From Paludibacter sp. (GTDB lineage Bacteria; Bacteroidota; Bacteroidia; Bacteroidales; Paludibacteraceae): DNA of 15,569 nucleotides. The DNA lies in NCBI GenBank assembly GCA_024709185.1, contig JANJXE010000387.1:1-15569 (forward strand). The letters are read 5' to 3'. Both the position numbers and the translations under genes were made by a program. A model generated the notes under the pieces. That model saw only the letters and a program-made list of their open reading frames with translations. It was not told where the DNA came from and did not search any database. Shown piece after piece: positions 1 through 7,607 of this stretch; positions within the stretch are counted from its first letter, which is position 1; each line of letters starts with the position of its first letter.

Positions 1-3000
1 GTAATTACCCTGATCCATCTCTACAGTGCCAAACAAATCGACATCCGAGAAGGTATCGAACCTGATGCGAAGGTTGCCACGCCCGCGTCCTGTAATTTTG
101 TCTCCGGCCCGTGGGTCAACCAGAATTTCGATTTCAGCTTCGGGTGTTAATTCCAGCTGGATATCGGTTTTGACATTAAAACGGTTGTCATCCTGGAATA
201 TTTTTTTTCTTTCGTCGTCGTCTTCCTTGTTTAATGCGTTATACGGGGTTGTTTCTCTTCGCTCAAAACGGATAAAGTCACCTTCAAGAACCGATGAAGA
301 GCTGGCCATTGAAAGGTAGCATTTGGAGCGGGGACGCGAAACACCATTTACTACGATATTCGCTTCTGTCATATCTCCGAAAATGCGGGCTACACCACTT
401 GCAAATGCTTTACCGTAGAAGAAATCATCGTCCTTCGAGGTTGTATTCATCACCAGCAGGTTATTGGTTGTAATATTCACATCGTACTCCATGTTGTTGA
501 ACGAACCATTGTGGGCAATATTACCGTTGATTCGTGCCCGATTTTGCTCTTCATCGTACATAGTGATACCATTGACTTCTATATTATAAGGCGTTAGCCT
601 TACCCTGTCGTTAAAGCGATAGGTGGTCTGCAACATATCAATGGTTACTTCGCCCTGGTTGATAAACAGGTCACCCTCAAATTGAAGCTTTTTCGTAGGA
701 CCAGCAATTCTGAAATCGCCCCGGGCCAGACCTCCGAAATTACTGGCTACCCCATCGAAATACCGATTCAGGAAAGAGACCGGGAAGGTTTCAGCTGCTA
801 TTCGTAAATCGAGCGAGTCGGTAGAAGGAGTGAAACTACCGCTTATACCGGCAACCTTTGCTAAATTTGCTTTTGTAACATCTCCCTTGATATCGAGTTG
901 CCGCAGTTCCTGATTCCATTGGGTTTTTATAGCGCCATTGCCGACAATAATTCTGTTCAGCGACATATCCTCCACATACAGATCGGCCAGGTAAATGGGA
1001 TGCTTCAGTAAGCTGTAGAGCAGTAAATCGCCGGTTACCAGTCCGCCAATGGAAATTCCCTCGAGGTTAATGAGACGCATCACATAGTCAAGATTTAAAT
1101 CGTTCATCGACACGAGCACGCTGTCGGTAGGGTATTGCGAAGCAACACCGTTGATGTGAATATATTGATTTTTGCTTTCGAAGATGAAATTATTAATAGC
1201 CAGTCCTTCCGATTTGCGGTACTTAATTTCCGACGAACTCAGGTTCCACACCGAATCGGAAATGAAAATCTGAGTAGGAAGAAATCGGCCGTTTACCACC
1301 AGCTCATCATCAGCACGACTCAGGCGGGTACGGGTATTGATTTCGCCTGCATTGGTAAGCGTACTGTTGTTTTGCCAAACCAGACGGGCATCTACCTGGT
1401 CGCGTGCTGCAAGCGCCGATAGTGTTATGTTTTGAAGATTCTCCCGGGCATCGTACATTCGGGTACGGCCTGTAAGAGTGAGTTGCTGCTGTTTGTTGTT
1501 CGACAGGTTTAAGTTGAAATTCTCAAACTCCTGAGTTCCGGTTGATAAACCGTCGAGACTGGCATTCAACTCAATTTTATTGATCGCTTCATTGATATTT
1601 CCCTTCAGCGTGGCAACACCGCCCAGTCGATAGGGCAGGCGCAGCACCCGCACAATTTCGTTGGTATTTGCCAGATTGAGATCGACGTGTACAGTATTGG
1701 GCAGGTGCTTTTTGGTAGTACCATTTTCAGCGAGTGATGGCAGGTATTTCGATATCACCATTTTAAAGGTATTACCTATGGTGCTGTATTTAAAGTCGCC
1801 CGACAAGGATCCGGTAAGGTATTCCGAGTCTATACTGATGTTGGTGTAATCGGTATCGGTACGAGAATTGAATGTAATTAATTCTGTTTCCAGTGAATCG
1901 TTTTGATTGACAAATTTCAGTTCACTGATACGCAGGTTGCCGTTTAAATTGTCGAGATTGTTACCAGTCAGATTAGTAGTACCATGCAGAGATAACCGCG
2001 ATCCGGGGTATTGTTTCAAAAGATTCAGCGCATGCAAATCGGTGTTTTTCAACATCAGGTCGAAGTCGAATACCGGCATTCGCGGATTGCGGAAGTCGAT
2101 AATTCCGGAAAAATCAGCATCAATATTCTCGTCTTTAATCAGGATATTTCCATTGAATCCATTGCCATCGTAATCGCCCTCGAAAGCAGCATTCGTGTAA
2201 CTGTAGTTGTTGAAATCAACCTTATCAACCATTGCTGTCAGCTTACCTTTAAAAGGTTGATTCATCAGTTTCGTACCTTTGGTGGTTGCCTTCATTACCA
2301 CGGTGCCCAACGCATCATTGGAAAGGAAACGCGATAGGTTAAAGCCCGATGTTTTCAGACTTCCACTGTAATGTAAATCGTGCAGGTGATTTTCAAAACG
2401 CAGCGAAATATCGGAGGAGATGTTTCCCAGATCAGTTCTGAAAACTCCAAAGGCCACCAGGTTATTTAAAAACCCGGAGATGTTTCCCTGGTAACTGATC
2501 AGGCCAAATTCACGCATTTCGTTGGGAAAATGGAAAGGGCTGTTTTGAAAGCGCGAAACCAAATCCTGCAATTCACTGTGATTAAACTGAATACGGTTAA
2601 CCCTGGAATAAATAAACGATTCTTCGAGATTGGGCAATCCACTTACTTCGATTGATGCCTGCAGTTTGATGGTTTTGCCGTATTCAATTTGAATATCCTG
2701 TGCTTTCAGGTTGGAAATCCTACCGGTGAGCAATGCATTTACCGTTGCAGCTTCGTTGGAGCCGGCAAAGCCCGGGAAGAATGCTTTCAGGTCGTTGAGG
2801 GCTAAGCGGGCATTGGTGATGGGAATGTGGGCACTCACAGATTCATCAAGTTTCAGAACTTGTTGTAAACTATTTGCCTGTAGCGAAATATTCTTTAGTT
2901 TGATTTCAGAGTCGGGAAGTTTCAACAAGAAGTCCCGGATACTTACTCCTTTGTTTGAGCCTAAAATGCTGAAAGAAAGAGTATTCAGTTCAAGGCCCGA

Positions 3001-3633
3001 TTTTTCCCTGGCGCTCATTTGATGCACCTGTGCATTCAACGAATCCTTGTTGAATATGGCAATGCTGATATCAGAATTGATCTCGCTAACGACTATGCGG
3101 GCCGGATTAAATGCTTTGTATTGTTTCGAATTAGTGGTGTCGTAGAAGCTGAGACCCGAATTTTTAATTCTGAGTTTCTCAACTTTCAATTCGAAAAATG
3201 CAGAATCTTTTTTTTGCTTTTCAGTTTCAAAAAGAAAAGCAAAGTTCATGATTCCATCGGGTTCCTTTTTAAGGTTGAAGTTAACTTCGTTGAGCGTAAG
3301 CGATGAAATGGAGATTTGTCGGCGAAACAGTTTCCAGAGATTAAAATTTGCATCGAAGGAGCTTGCCTGCAACAAGGTATCGCCCGATAAATCTTCCACC
3401 AGCATAGTATCGAGATGCAGAGTGTTAAAAAAGGTATACCGAACGTAACCTATCGAAATGCGGGTGTTGTACTTTTGCGAAAGCTCACGGGTGATTTTAT
3501 CCACAACATAGTTCTGTACTCCGCTGAATTGCAGCAGGATACCCGGTGCCAGCATCAATGTAAGAACCAATAACGCTGCAAGAATGAATATTTTAGATGA
3601 TTTTTTTATACCTTTGAGCTTTAAAACGTACAA
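1..3633 (-). CDS. tamB: TamB family translocation/assembly module (partial, C-terminus off left edge)
   Basis: This is a large envelope protein of the AsmA/TamB class: an inner-membrane anchor followed by a periplasmic beta-rich groove that, in the known family, bridges to the outer membrane and aids outer-membrane protein or lipid delivery. I read this frame by hand and it is free of stops from 3654 down to base 1, about 1,211 codons from the TTG at 3633. The N-terminus has lysines, then a single hydrophobic helix (IFILAALLVLTLMLAPGILL, about 3591-3532), then FSGVQNYVVDKITREL, the usual TamB opening. Near the left edge comes the DUF490 core: LTPEAEIEILVDPRAGDKI, then GRGRGNLRIRFDTFSDVDLF. 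This places the missing part at roughly the last few hundred residues. The start is uncertain because no ATG or GTG lies between the upstream stop and the helix. The gene is divergent from tsaD. Identity is secure; the start is not. Confidence 0.93.
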   Translation of the reverse strand, partial: MYVLKLKGIKKSSKIFILAALLVLTLMLAPGILLQFSGVQNYVVDKITRELSQKYNTRISIGYVRYTFFNTLHLDTMLVEDLSGDTLLQASSFDANFNLWKLFRRQISISSLTLNEVNFNLKKEPDGIMNFAFLFETEKQKKDSAFFELKVEKLRIKNSGLSFYDTTNSKQYKAFNPARIVVSEINSDISIAIFNKDSLNAQVHQMSAREKSGLELNTLSFSILGSNKGVSIRDFLLKLPDSEIKLKNISLQANSLQQVLKLDESVSAHIPITNARLALNDLKAFFPGFAGSNEAATVNALLTGRISNLKAQDIQIEYGKTIKLQASIEVSGLPNLEESFIYSRVNRIQFNHSELQDLVSRFQNSPFHFPNEMREFGLISYQGNISGFLNNLVAFGVFRTDLGNISSDISLRFENHLHDLHYSGSLKTSGFNLSRFLSNDALGTVVMKATTKGTKLMNQPFKGKLTAMVDKVDFNNYSYTNAAFEGDYDGNGFNGNILIKDENIDADFSGIIDFRNPRMPVFDFDLMLKNTDLHALNLLKQYPGSRLSLHGTTNLTGNNLDNLNGNLRISELKFVNQNDSLETELITFNSRTDTDYTNISIDSEYLTGSLSGDFKYSTIGNTFKMVISKYLPSLAENGTTKKHLPNTVHVDLNLANTNEIVRVLRLPYRLGGVATLKGNINEAINKIELNASLDGLSTGTQEFENFNLNLSNNKQQQLTLTGRTRMYDARENLQNITLSALAARDQVDARLVWQNNSTLTNAGEINTRTRLSRADDELVVNGRFLPTQIFISDSVWNLSSSEIKYRKSEGLAINNFIFESKNQYIHINGVASQYPTDSVLVSMNDLNLDYVMRLINLEGISIGGLVTGDLLLYSLLKHPIYLADLYVEDMSLNRIIVGNGAIKTQWNQELRQLDIKGDVTKANLAKVAGISGSFTPSTDSLDLRIAAETFPVSFLNRYFDGVASNFGGLARGDFRIAGPTKKLQFEGDLFINQGEVTIDMLQTTYRFNDRVRLTPYNIEVNGITMYDEEQNRARINGNIAHNGSFNNMEYDVNITTNNLLVMNTTSKDDDFFYGKAFASGVARIFGDMTEANIVVNGVSRPRSKCYLSMASSSSVLEGDFIRFERRETTPYNALNKEDDDERKKIFQDDNRFNVKTDIQLELTPEAEIEILVDPRAGDKITGRGRGNLRIRFDTFSDVDLFGTVEMDQGNY
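3609..3616 (+). promoter_or_regulatory. Candidate tsaD promoter -7 box
   Basis: TACCTTTG matches TAnnTTTG and would start a transcript near 3622, giving tsaD a leader of about 70 bases. No clear TTTG or TTG sits at the -33 distance (around 3585), so this is weaker than the tamB box. It faces the candidate tamB promoter head-on. Confidence 0.4.
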
Positions 3634-3660
3634 AAATAAAGAATTCTCCCGGATTTACAA
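3631..3660 (-). promoter_or_regulatory. Candidate tamB promoter (Bacteroidota -33/-7 type)
   Basis: Read on the minus strand, TATTTTTG (3638-3631) matches the TAnnTTTG -7 box exactly. A TTG (3660-3658) lies 19 bases upstream, where the -33 element is expected. Transcription would begin near 3626. This conflicts with a TTG start codon at 3633, which is the last three bases of the same box, so either the promoter or that start codon is wrong. Confidence 0.5.
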
Positions 3661-3691
3661 TGCTGAAAAGGAGGATTAAGTAAGGCATATC

Positions 3692-4720
3692 ATGCAGTCA
3701 ACGATAATTTTAGGGATTGAATCATCCTGCGACGATACTTCGGCAGCTGTTTTGCGCGATGGCGTGATGCTTTCTAATGTCATAGCCGGTCAGAAAGTCC
3801 ACGAGTATTACGGTGGTGTGGTTCCTGAGCTGGCGTCGCGTGCACATCAGCAAAATATTATTCCGGTGGTGCATAAGGCGCTTTCCGATGCCGGGATTGA
3901 TAAATCGGAACTTTCGGCAGTTGCTTTTACACGTGGCCCCGGACTGTTGGGGTCGCTGCTTGTCGGGACTTCTTTTGCCAAGGGTTTTGCGCAGGCTTTG
4001 CAATTGCCCCTCATCGAGGTAAATCACCTGCAGGCTCATGTGCTGGCGCATTTTATCCGAAATAATGAGGGCGAAACGGATGTTCCGGAATTTCCTTTTT
4101 TATGCCTGCTGGTGTCGGGTGGAAACTCGCAACTCATTGTGGTGCGATCTGCTTCCGATATGGAAATTGTGGGTCAAACCATCGATGATGCAGCTGGAGA
4201 AGCGTTCGATAAATGTGCAAAGGTAATGGGGCTGCCTTATCCCGGCGGACCTTTTGTCGACCGCCTGGCTCAACAGGGGAATCGTGCTGCCTTTAAGCTT
4301 TCGAAACCTGAAATTGCAGGATACGATTATAGTTTCAGTGGTCTCAAAACTTCCTTTTTATATCTGGTGCGGGATAAGGAACTTGAAAATCCTGAATTTA
4401 TTACTGAAAATTTAAACGACTTATGTGCTTCGCTTCAGGCTACAATTGTTGATATTCTGCTGAAGAAACTAATAAAGGCAGCGAATGAGTTAAAGATTAA
4501 AACGATAGCCGTAGCAGGGGGTGTGTCGGCCAATTCGGGACTGCGCAATGCTCTTCTTGAAACTGGTGCGCGCCGTGGATGGAAGGTTTTTATTCCTCCC
4601 GTACAATTTACGACTGACAATGCAGCCATGATTGCTATGGCCGGCCTTTTCCGTTATGCTGCCGGTGATATTTGTTCACTCGATGTTGTTCCCTACGCCA
4701 GGGTGACAAATCAATTGTAA
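3692..4720 (+). CDS. tsaD: tRNA N6-adenosine threonylcarbamoyltransferase TsaD
   Basis: TsaD (Gcp/YgjD/Kae1 family) transfers the threonylcarbamoyl group from TC-AMP to A37 of ANN-decoding tRNAs, working with TsaB and TsaE in the cytoplasm. The 342-residue length is normal. Visible family marks are the start ILGIESSCDDTSAAV, the metal-binding pair in NHLQAHVLAH (H112 and H116), the VSGGNSQL nucleotide-binding loop near 142-148, the AGEAFDK segment near 168-174, the AGGVSANSGLR loop near 275-285, and the metal-binding aspartate in FTTDNAAM (D309). The ATG is preceded by TAAGG six bases away, with a stronger AAGGAGG at 3668-3674 further upstream. The next gene follows after 13 bases, so co-transcription is likely. 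Nothing looks unusual in the protein. Confidence 0.98.
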   Translation: MQSTIILGIESSCDDTSAAVLRDGVMLSNVIAGQKVHEYYGGVVPELASRAHQQNIIPVVHKALSDAGIDKSELSAVAFTRGPGLLGSLLVGTSFAKGFAQALQLPLIEVNHLQAHVLAHFIRNNEGETDVPEFPFLCLLVSGGNSQLIVVRSASDMEIVGQTIDDAAGEAFDKCAKVMGLPYPGGPFVDRLAQQGNRAAFKLSKPEIAGYDYSFSGLKTSFLYLVRDKELENPEFITENLNDLCASLQATIVDILLKKLIKAANELKIKTIAVAGGVSANSGLRNALLETGARRGWKVFIPPVQFTTDNAAMIAMAGLFRYAAGDICSLDVVPYARVTNQL

Positions 4721-4733
4721 GGTTCAGTTTACC

Positions 4734-5315
4734 ATGGAACATGTCCAACTGTCACATCGCCTGAAGAGCCTGAAAGGAGTCGCTGTATTTGTAGTACTCC
4801 TGATTGGAATACATTTCTTCTGGAGGTTTACCGTGAAGGGCGATGATGCCGATGTGCGGGTCAGCTGGCTGGGTATCGATGTGTCGGCGCCGTTTATCGC
4901 TGCTGCCGATGAAGTTACATCATCGGTGATAGCAATACTGGGACTTGTGGATACTGCTCCTGAACGCTTACCCGAAAATGTACTGTTGTTTGAAAGCGGT
5001 CATCGCCTGCGTATTGTGTGGTCGTGTACAGGTCTGAAACAGAGTGTGATTTTGTTGGTAATTTTGCTTGTTTATCCCGGGCCGTGGAAGCACAAAGCGT
5101 GGTATATTCCCTCCGGACTTTTGCTGGTGTGGTTGTTCAATCTCGTTCGCATAAGTGTAATCTCTGCAGCCTATGGTCGAAATCCGGAAACTTTTGAGTT
5201 GCTCCACGAGCATCTTTTTAAATATTTATTTTATACACTGATTTTCATTTTGTGGGTCATCTGGGAAGAAAAATTTGCCCGATTTTCCATTCAATCTACT
5301 TCTGAAAACACATGA
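4734..5315 (+). CDS. Compact exosortase/archaeosortase family membrane protein
   Basis: Exosortases are integral-membrane cysteine transpeptidase-like enzymes that process C-terminal sorting signals on exported proteins. This 193-residue protein carries the expected Cys-Arg-His set: C98 in VWSCTGLKQS, R139 in FNLVRISVIS, and H158 or H160 in LLHEHLFKY. Hydrophobic segments lie near 14-30, 101-114, 122-147 and 163-177, with a periplasm-like stretch between the first two. It is much shorter than classical PEP-CTERM exosortases and closer in size to the small Bacteroidota forms (XrtF-like). I cannot assign a subtype. It follows tsaD by 13 bases, and its TGA overlaps the ATG of a 26-codon ORF. No exopolysaccharide genes or recognisable substrate with a sorting signal lie in the window. 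The family call rests on the spacing and context of the three catalytic residues. Confidence 0.82.
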   Translation: MEHVQLSHRLKSLKGVAVFVVLLIGIHFFWRFTVKGDDADVRVSWLGIDVSAPFIAAADEVTSSVIAILGLVDTAPERLPENVLLFESGHRLRIVWSCTGLKQSVILLVILLVYPGPWKHKAWYIPSGLLLVWLFNLVRISVISAAYGRNPETFELLHEHLFKYLFYTLIFILWVIWEEKFARFSIQSTSENT

Positions 5316-5392
5316 AACGAGCATGTAACTACTTTACATCCATGGGTATGATAATGTTGGCATGCGAGTTCCATACGGCCGTTGAAAAATAA
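5312..5392 (+). CDS. Possible 26-residue micro-ORF, lipoprotein-signal-like
   Basis: An ATG at 5312 overlaps the exosortase stop in an ATGA arrangement, and the frame ends with TAA at 5390-5392. The peptide starts MKRACNYF, has a hydrophobic run GMIMLAC, and then a short tail CEFHTAVEK. This looks like a miniature lipoprotein signal, with Cys18 at the lipidation position and MLA before it. That is an imperfect lipobox, because position -2 is Leu. The mature part would be only nine residues. It could be a real small lipoprotein, a remnant of a lost exosortase partner gene, or chance. It fills most of the 88-base gap before the DUF4922 gene. I do not recognise a family. Confidence 0.3.
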   Translation: MKRACNYFTSMGMIMLACEFHTAVEK

Positions 5393-5403
5393 ATTATTAT
5401 TGT

Positions 5404-6309
5404 ATGAAATCACTATCGCAACAAGCTATCGAATTATGGAGTGAACAGGTAGTTCACTGGCCCCTGGCGAATCGCTACTATGGTAGCCTTGCTCAGGTAC
5501 AATCGCGTGAATTTAAAATAGATACCACCAGGGTGTTGGTTCAGTTCAATCCGGCCCGCATTGCATCCACGGCTGCTAAAACCGATGCTACGAGCATTGC
5601 AGAGCGACCCTGTTTTCTGTGCGACCATAACCGTCCACCCGAGCAAAATGCGGTGGATGCAGGGAGATATTGGCTGCTGGTGAATCCTTTCCCCATTTTT
5701 CAACAGCATTTTACTATCCCCAATAAAGTGCATATTCCCCAACGTATTTTACCGGTCTTTGCCGATTTTTTATGGTTTGTACGTGAATTAAATGAGTTTG
5801 TGGTCTTTTATAATGGTCCGCGATGTGGTGCTTCAGCTCCCGATCATCTCCATTTTCAGGCCGGAAATAAGAATGTGTTGCCGCTTATCGACGATTATTT
5901 TCTTCGTCGCAGTACCGATACCGAACTTCTTAAAGAAATTCCTGATGCCCGATTGTTGCGTTTTCGTAAGTCCACACGCAAGGTATTAGTTATAGAGTCG
6001 GAAACCAGCGATGCTGCATCGACTTTGTTCGATGAACTTTATCATTCCTTTCCTTCGGCAGAAAATGAGGAACCGATGATGAATCTGATTGGTATGTTTG
6101 AAAACGGGAAATGGACTATCTTTGTGCTTCCACGGCATGCCTTTCGTCCCAGGCAATATAGCGCTCCCGAGCCTCAGCAACTGATGATTAGTCCTGCTGC
6201 CATTGAAATGGCCGGTATTCTTATTACACCTGTTGAAGCTCATTTTCATAAGATTACTGCTGAGGATGTCGTGGATATTTATAACCAGATAAGCCCTGAT
6301 GAACCATGA
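5404..6309 (+). CDS. DUF4922 protein, GalT/HIT-superfamily nucleotidyltransferase or phosphorylase
   Basis: The 301-residue protein belongs to the Bacteroidota DUF4922 family, whose substrate is not established as far as I know. The sequence shows a galactose-1-phosphate uridylyltransferase-like core. A CxxC (C70, C73 in RPCFLCDHNRP) and H102 in QQHFTIP could bind metal. YNGPRCGASAPDHLHFQAG (136-154) parallels the GalT active site, with H148-x-H150-x-Q152 in place of HPHGQ. By analogy H150 would be the nucleophile that forms a nucleotidyl-histidine intermediate. The HxHxQ form points to GalT, Ap4A phosphorylase or GDP-sugar phosphorylase chemistry rather than ordinary HIT hydrolases. There is no signal peptide, so it is cytosolic. 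Its TGA overlaps the next ATG (ATGA, 6306-6309), tying it to the SpoIID gene. A role in handling nucleotide-linked sugars from peptidoglycan is inference only. Confidence 0.85.
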   Translation: MKSLSQQAIELWSEQVVHWPLANRYYGSLAQVQSREFKIDTTRVLVQFNPARIASTAAKTDATSIAERPCFLCDHNRPPEQNAVDAGRYWLLVNPFPIFQQHFTIPNKVHIPQRILPVFADFLWFVRELNEFVVFYNGPRCGASAPDHLHFQAGNKNVLPLIDDYFLRRSTDTELLKEIPDARLLRFRKSTRKVLVIESETSDAASTLFDELYHSFPSAENEEPMMNLIGMFENGKWTIFVLPRHAFRPRQYSAPEPQQLMISPAAIEMAGILITPVEAHFHKITAEDVVDIYNQISPDEP

Positions 6310-7607
6310 ATGAGCCCATCATTAAAGTAGGAATTGTTGCCTCAAACGAAGTGTCGTTTACACTCGAAGGAATATTTGCTTCGGGTAATCATCAATACTC
6401 CGGAGTATTTCAGGCTGTATATACTCAGGGGCTAATCGTCATCGGAAATGAATCGGCTACTGAATGGCTGTTTGAACCACAATCATCGGATTCCTTTTTT
6501 GAAATCCGCGATGTGGTTATTGGTATCGATTTTCACTGGGAACGAAAAGAAATTCAGCGCTTCAGGGGTAGTTTACAGCTTGTCGTTGAAAACGAATGCA
6601 TCCGTGTGATTAATCAACTTCCGGTGGAAGAATACCTTTTGAGTGTGATTTCCAGTGAAATGTCGGCTACTGCATCATCAGAATTACTGAAAGCCCATGC
6701 GGTCATTTCAAGAAGCTGGCTGTTGTACCCGATTCTTCAACCTGAAAATCAAACGACCGTATCATCACATACTATTGATACGGCTGAAAAACATATCCGT
6801 TGGTACGAGCGCGATGCTCATACCTTGTTCGATGTGTGTGCCGACGATCACTGCCAGCGCTACCAGGGCATTACCCGTGCTTCAACTGAAAAAGTAAGGC
6901 AGGCAATTGCAGAAACCCGCGGGCTTGTGCTCATGGATGACGGAAAAATCTGTGATGCGCGCTATTATAAGGCATGTGGAGGTGTGACTGAACGATTCGA
7001 TTCCTGTTGGGCCGACGAACATTTCACCTACCTGGAGCCTGTTCGTGATTTGGATATTGAAAAAGAACTACCGGATCTGAGTCAGGAAGAAAACGCCCGT
7101 AAATGGATACTTTCGTCGCCGGATGCTTTTTGTAATACCACCGATAAGCAGGTTTTGTCGCAGGTGTTGAACAATTACGACCAGGAAACCACCGATTTTT
7201 ACCGCTGGAAAGTGGAGTATTCACAACTGGAAGTACAGGAACTGCTTAAGCGAAGGTCGGGAATTGATTTCGGAACCATTCTGTCGCTCGAACCCCTTAG
7301 AAGAGGATCATCGGGCCGCATTATCGAGTTGAAAATTTCCGGAACCAACCATACCATCACGGTTGGAAAAGAGTTGGAAATCAGAAAATGGCTTTCGGCT
7401 TCACATCTGTATAGTTCGGCTTTTGTAGTGGAAGCTCTGCCTGCCGATACCGCAGTTCCCGAACAGTTTATCCTGTACGGCGCAGGCTGGGGACATGGAG
7501 TAGGTCTGTGCCAGATAGGTGCAGCCGTGATGGGGGAAAAAGGATATAACTATCAACATATTTTAAATCATTATTTTAGCCATGCAGCAATCCAAAAAAT
7601 CTATTAA
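6306..7607 (+). CDS. SpoIID/LytB domain protein without signal peptide
   Basis: SpoIID-family enzymes are lytic transglycosylases that cleave glycan strands stripped of stem peptides. This 433-residue protein has the family core: INQLPVEEYLLSVISSEMSA (102-121), with E118 in the position of the catalytic glutamate, followed by LLKAHAVISRSW. A cluster of H172, C178, H182 and C183 (HTLFDVCADDHC) resembles the zinc site of clostridial SpoIID, and KACGGVTERF follows. Near the C-terminus GAGWGHGVGLCQIGA is the conserved glycine-histidine loop. The N-terminus (MNEPIIKVGIVASN) has no hydrophobic signal, so the protein is probably cytosolic, which is unexpected for a peptidoglycan-cleaving enzyme. It overlaps the DUF4922 gene by four bases and the carrier gene by 26, so the three are probably made together. 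Family assignment is firm; substrate and location are inferred. Confidence 0.92.
   Translation: MNEPIIKVGIVASNEVSFTLEGIFASGNHQYSGVFQAVYTQGLIVIGNESATEWLFEPQSSDSFFEIRDVVIGIDFHWERKEIQRFRGSLQLVVENECIRVINQLPVEEYLLSVISSEMSATASSELLKAHAVISRSWLLYPILQPENQTTVSSHTIDTAEKHIRWYERDAHTLFDVCADDHCQRYQGITRASTEKVRQAIAETRGLVLMDDGKICDARYYKACGGVTERFDSCWADEHFTYLEPVRDLDIEKELPDLSQEENARKWILSSPDAFCNTTDKQVLSQVLNNYDQETTDFYRWKVEYSQLEVQELLKRRSGIDFGTILSLEPLRRGSSGRIIELKISGTNHTITVGKELEIRKWLSASHLYSSAFVVEALPADTAVPEQFILYGAGWGHGVGLCQIGAAVMGEKGYNYQHILNHYFSHAAIQKIY

Noticed and set aside
26-3448. Several plus-strand open frames of 60-110 codons across the left part of the window.
   Set aside because: They lie opposite the tamB frame, which is open without interruption and has clear family motifs at both ends. 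None of the plus-strand products looks like a protein.
3601-3690. A minus-strand frame starting with an ATG at 3680 that could join tamB by a shift at the A-run 3601-3607.
   Set aside because: The leader would not resemble a TamB N-terminus and would run through the tamB promoter box, so chance is more likely.
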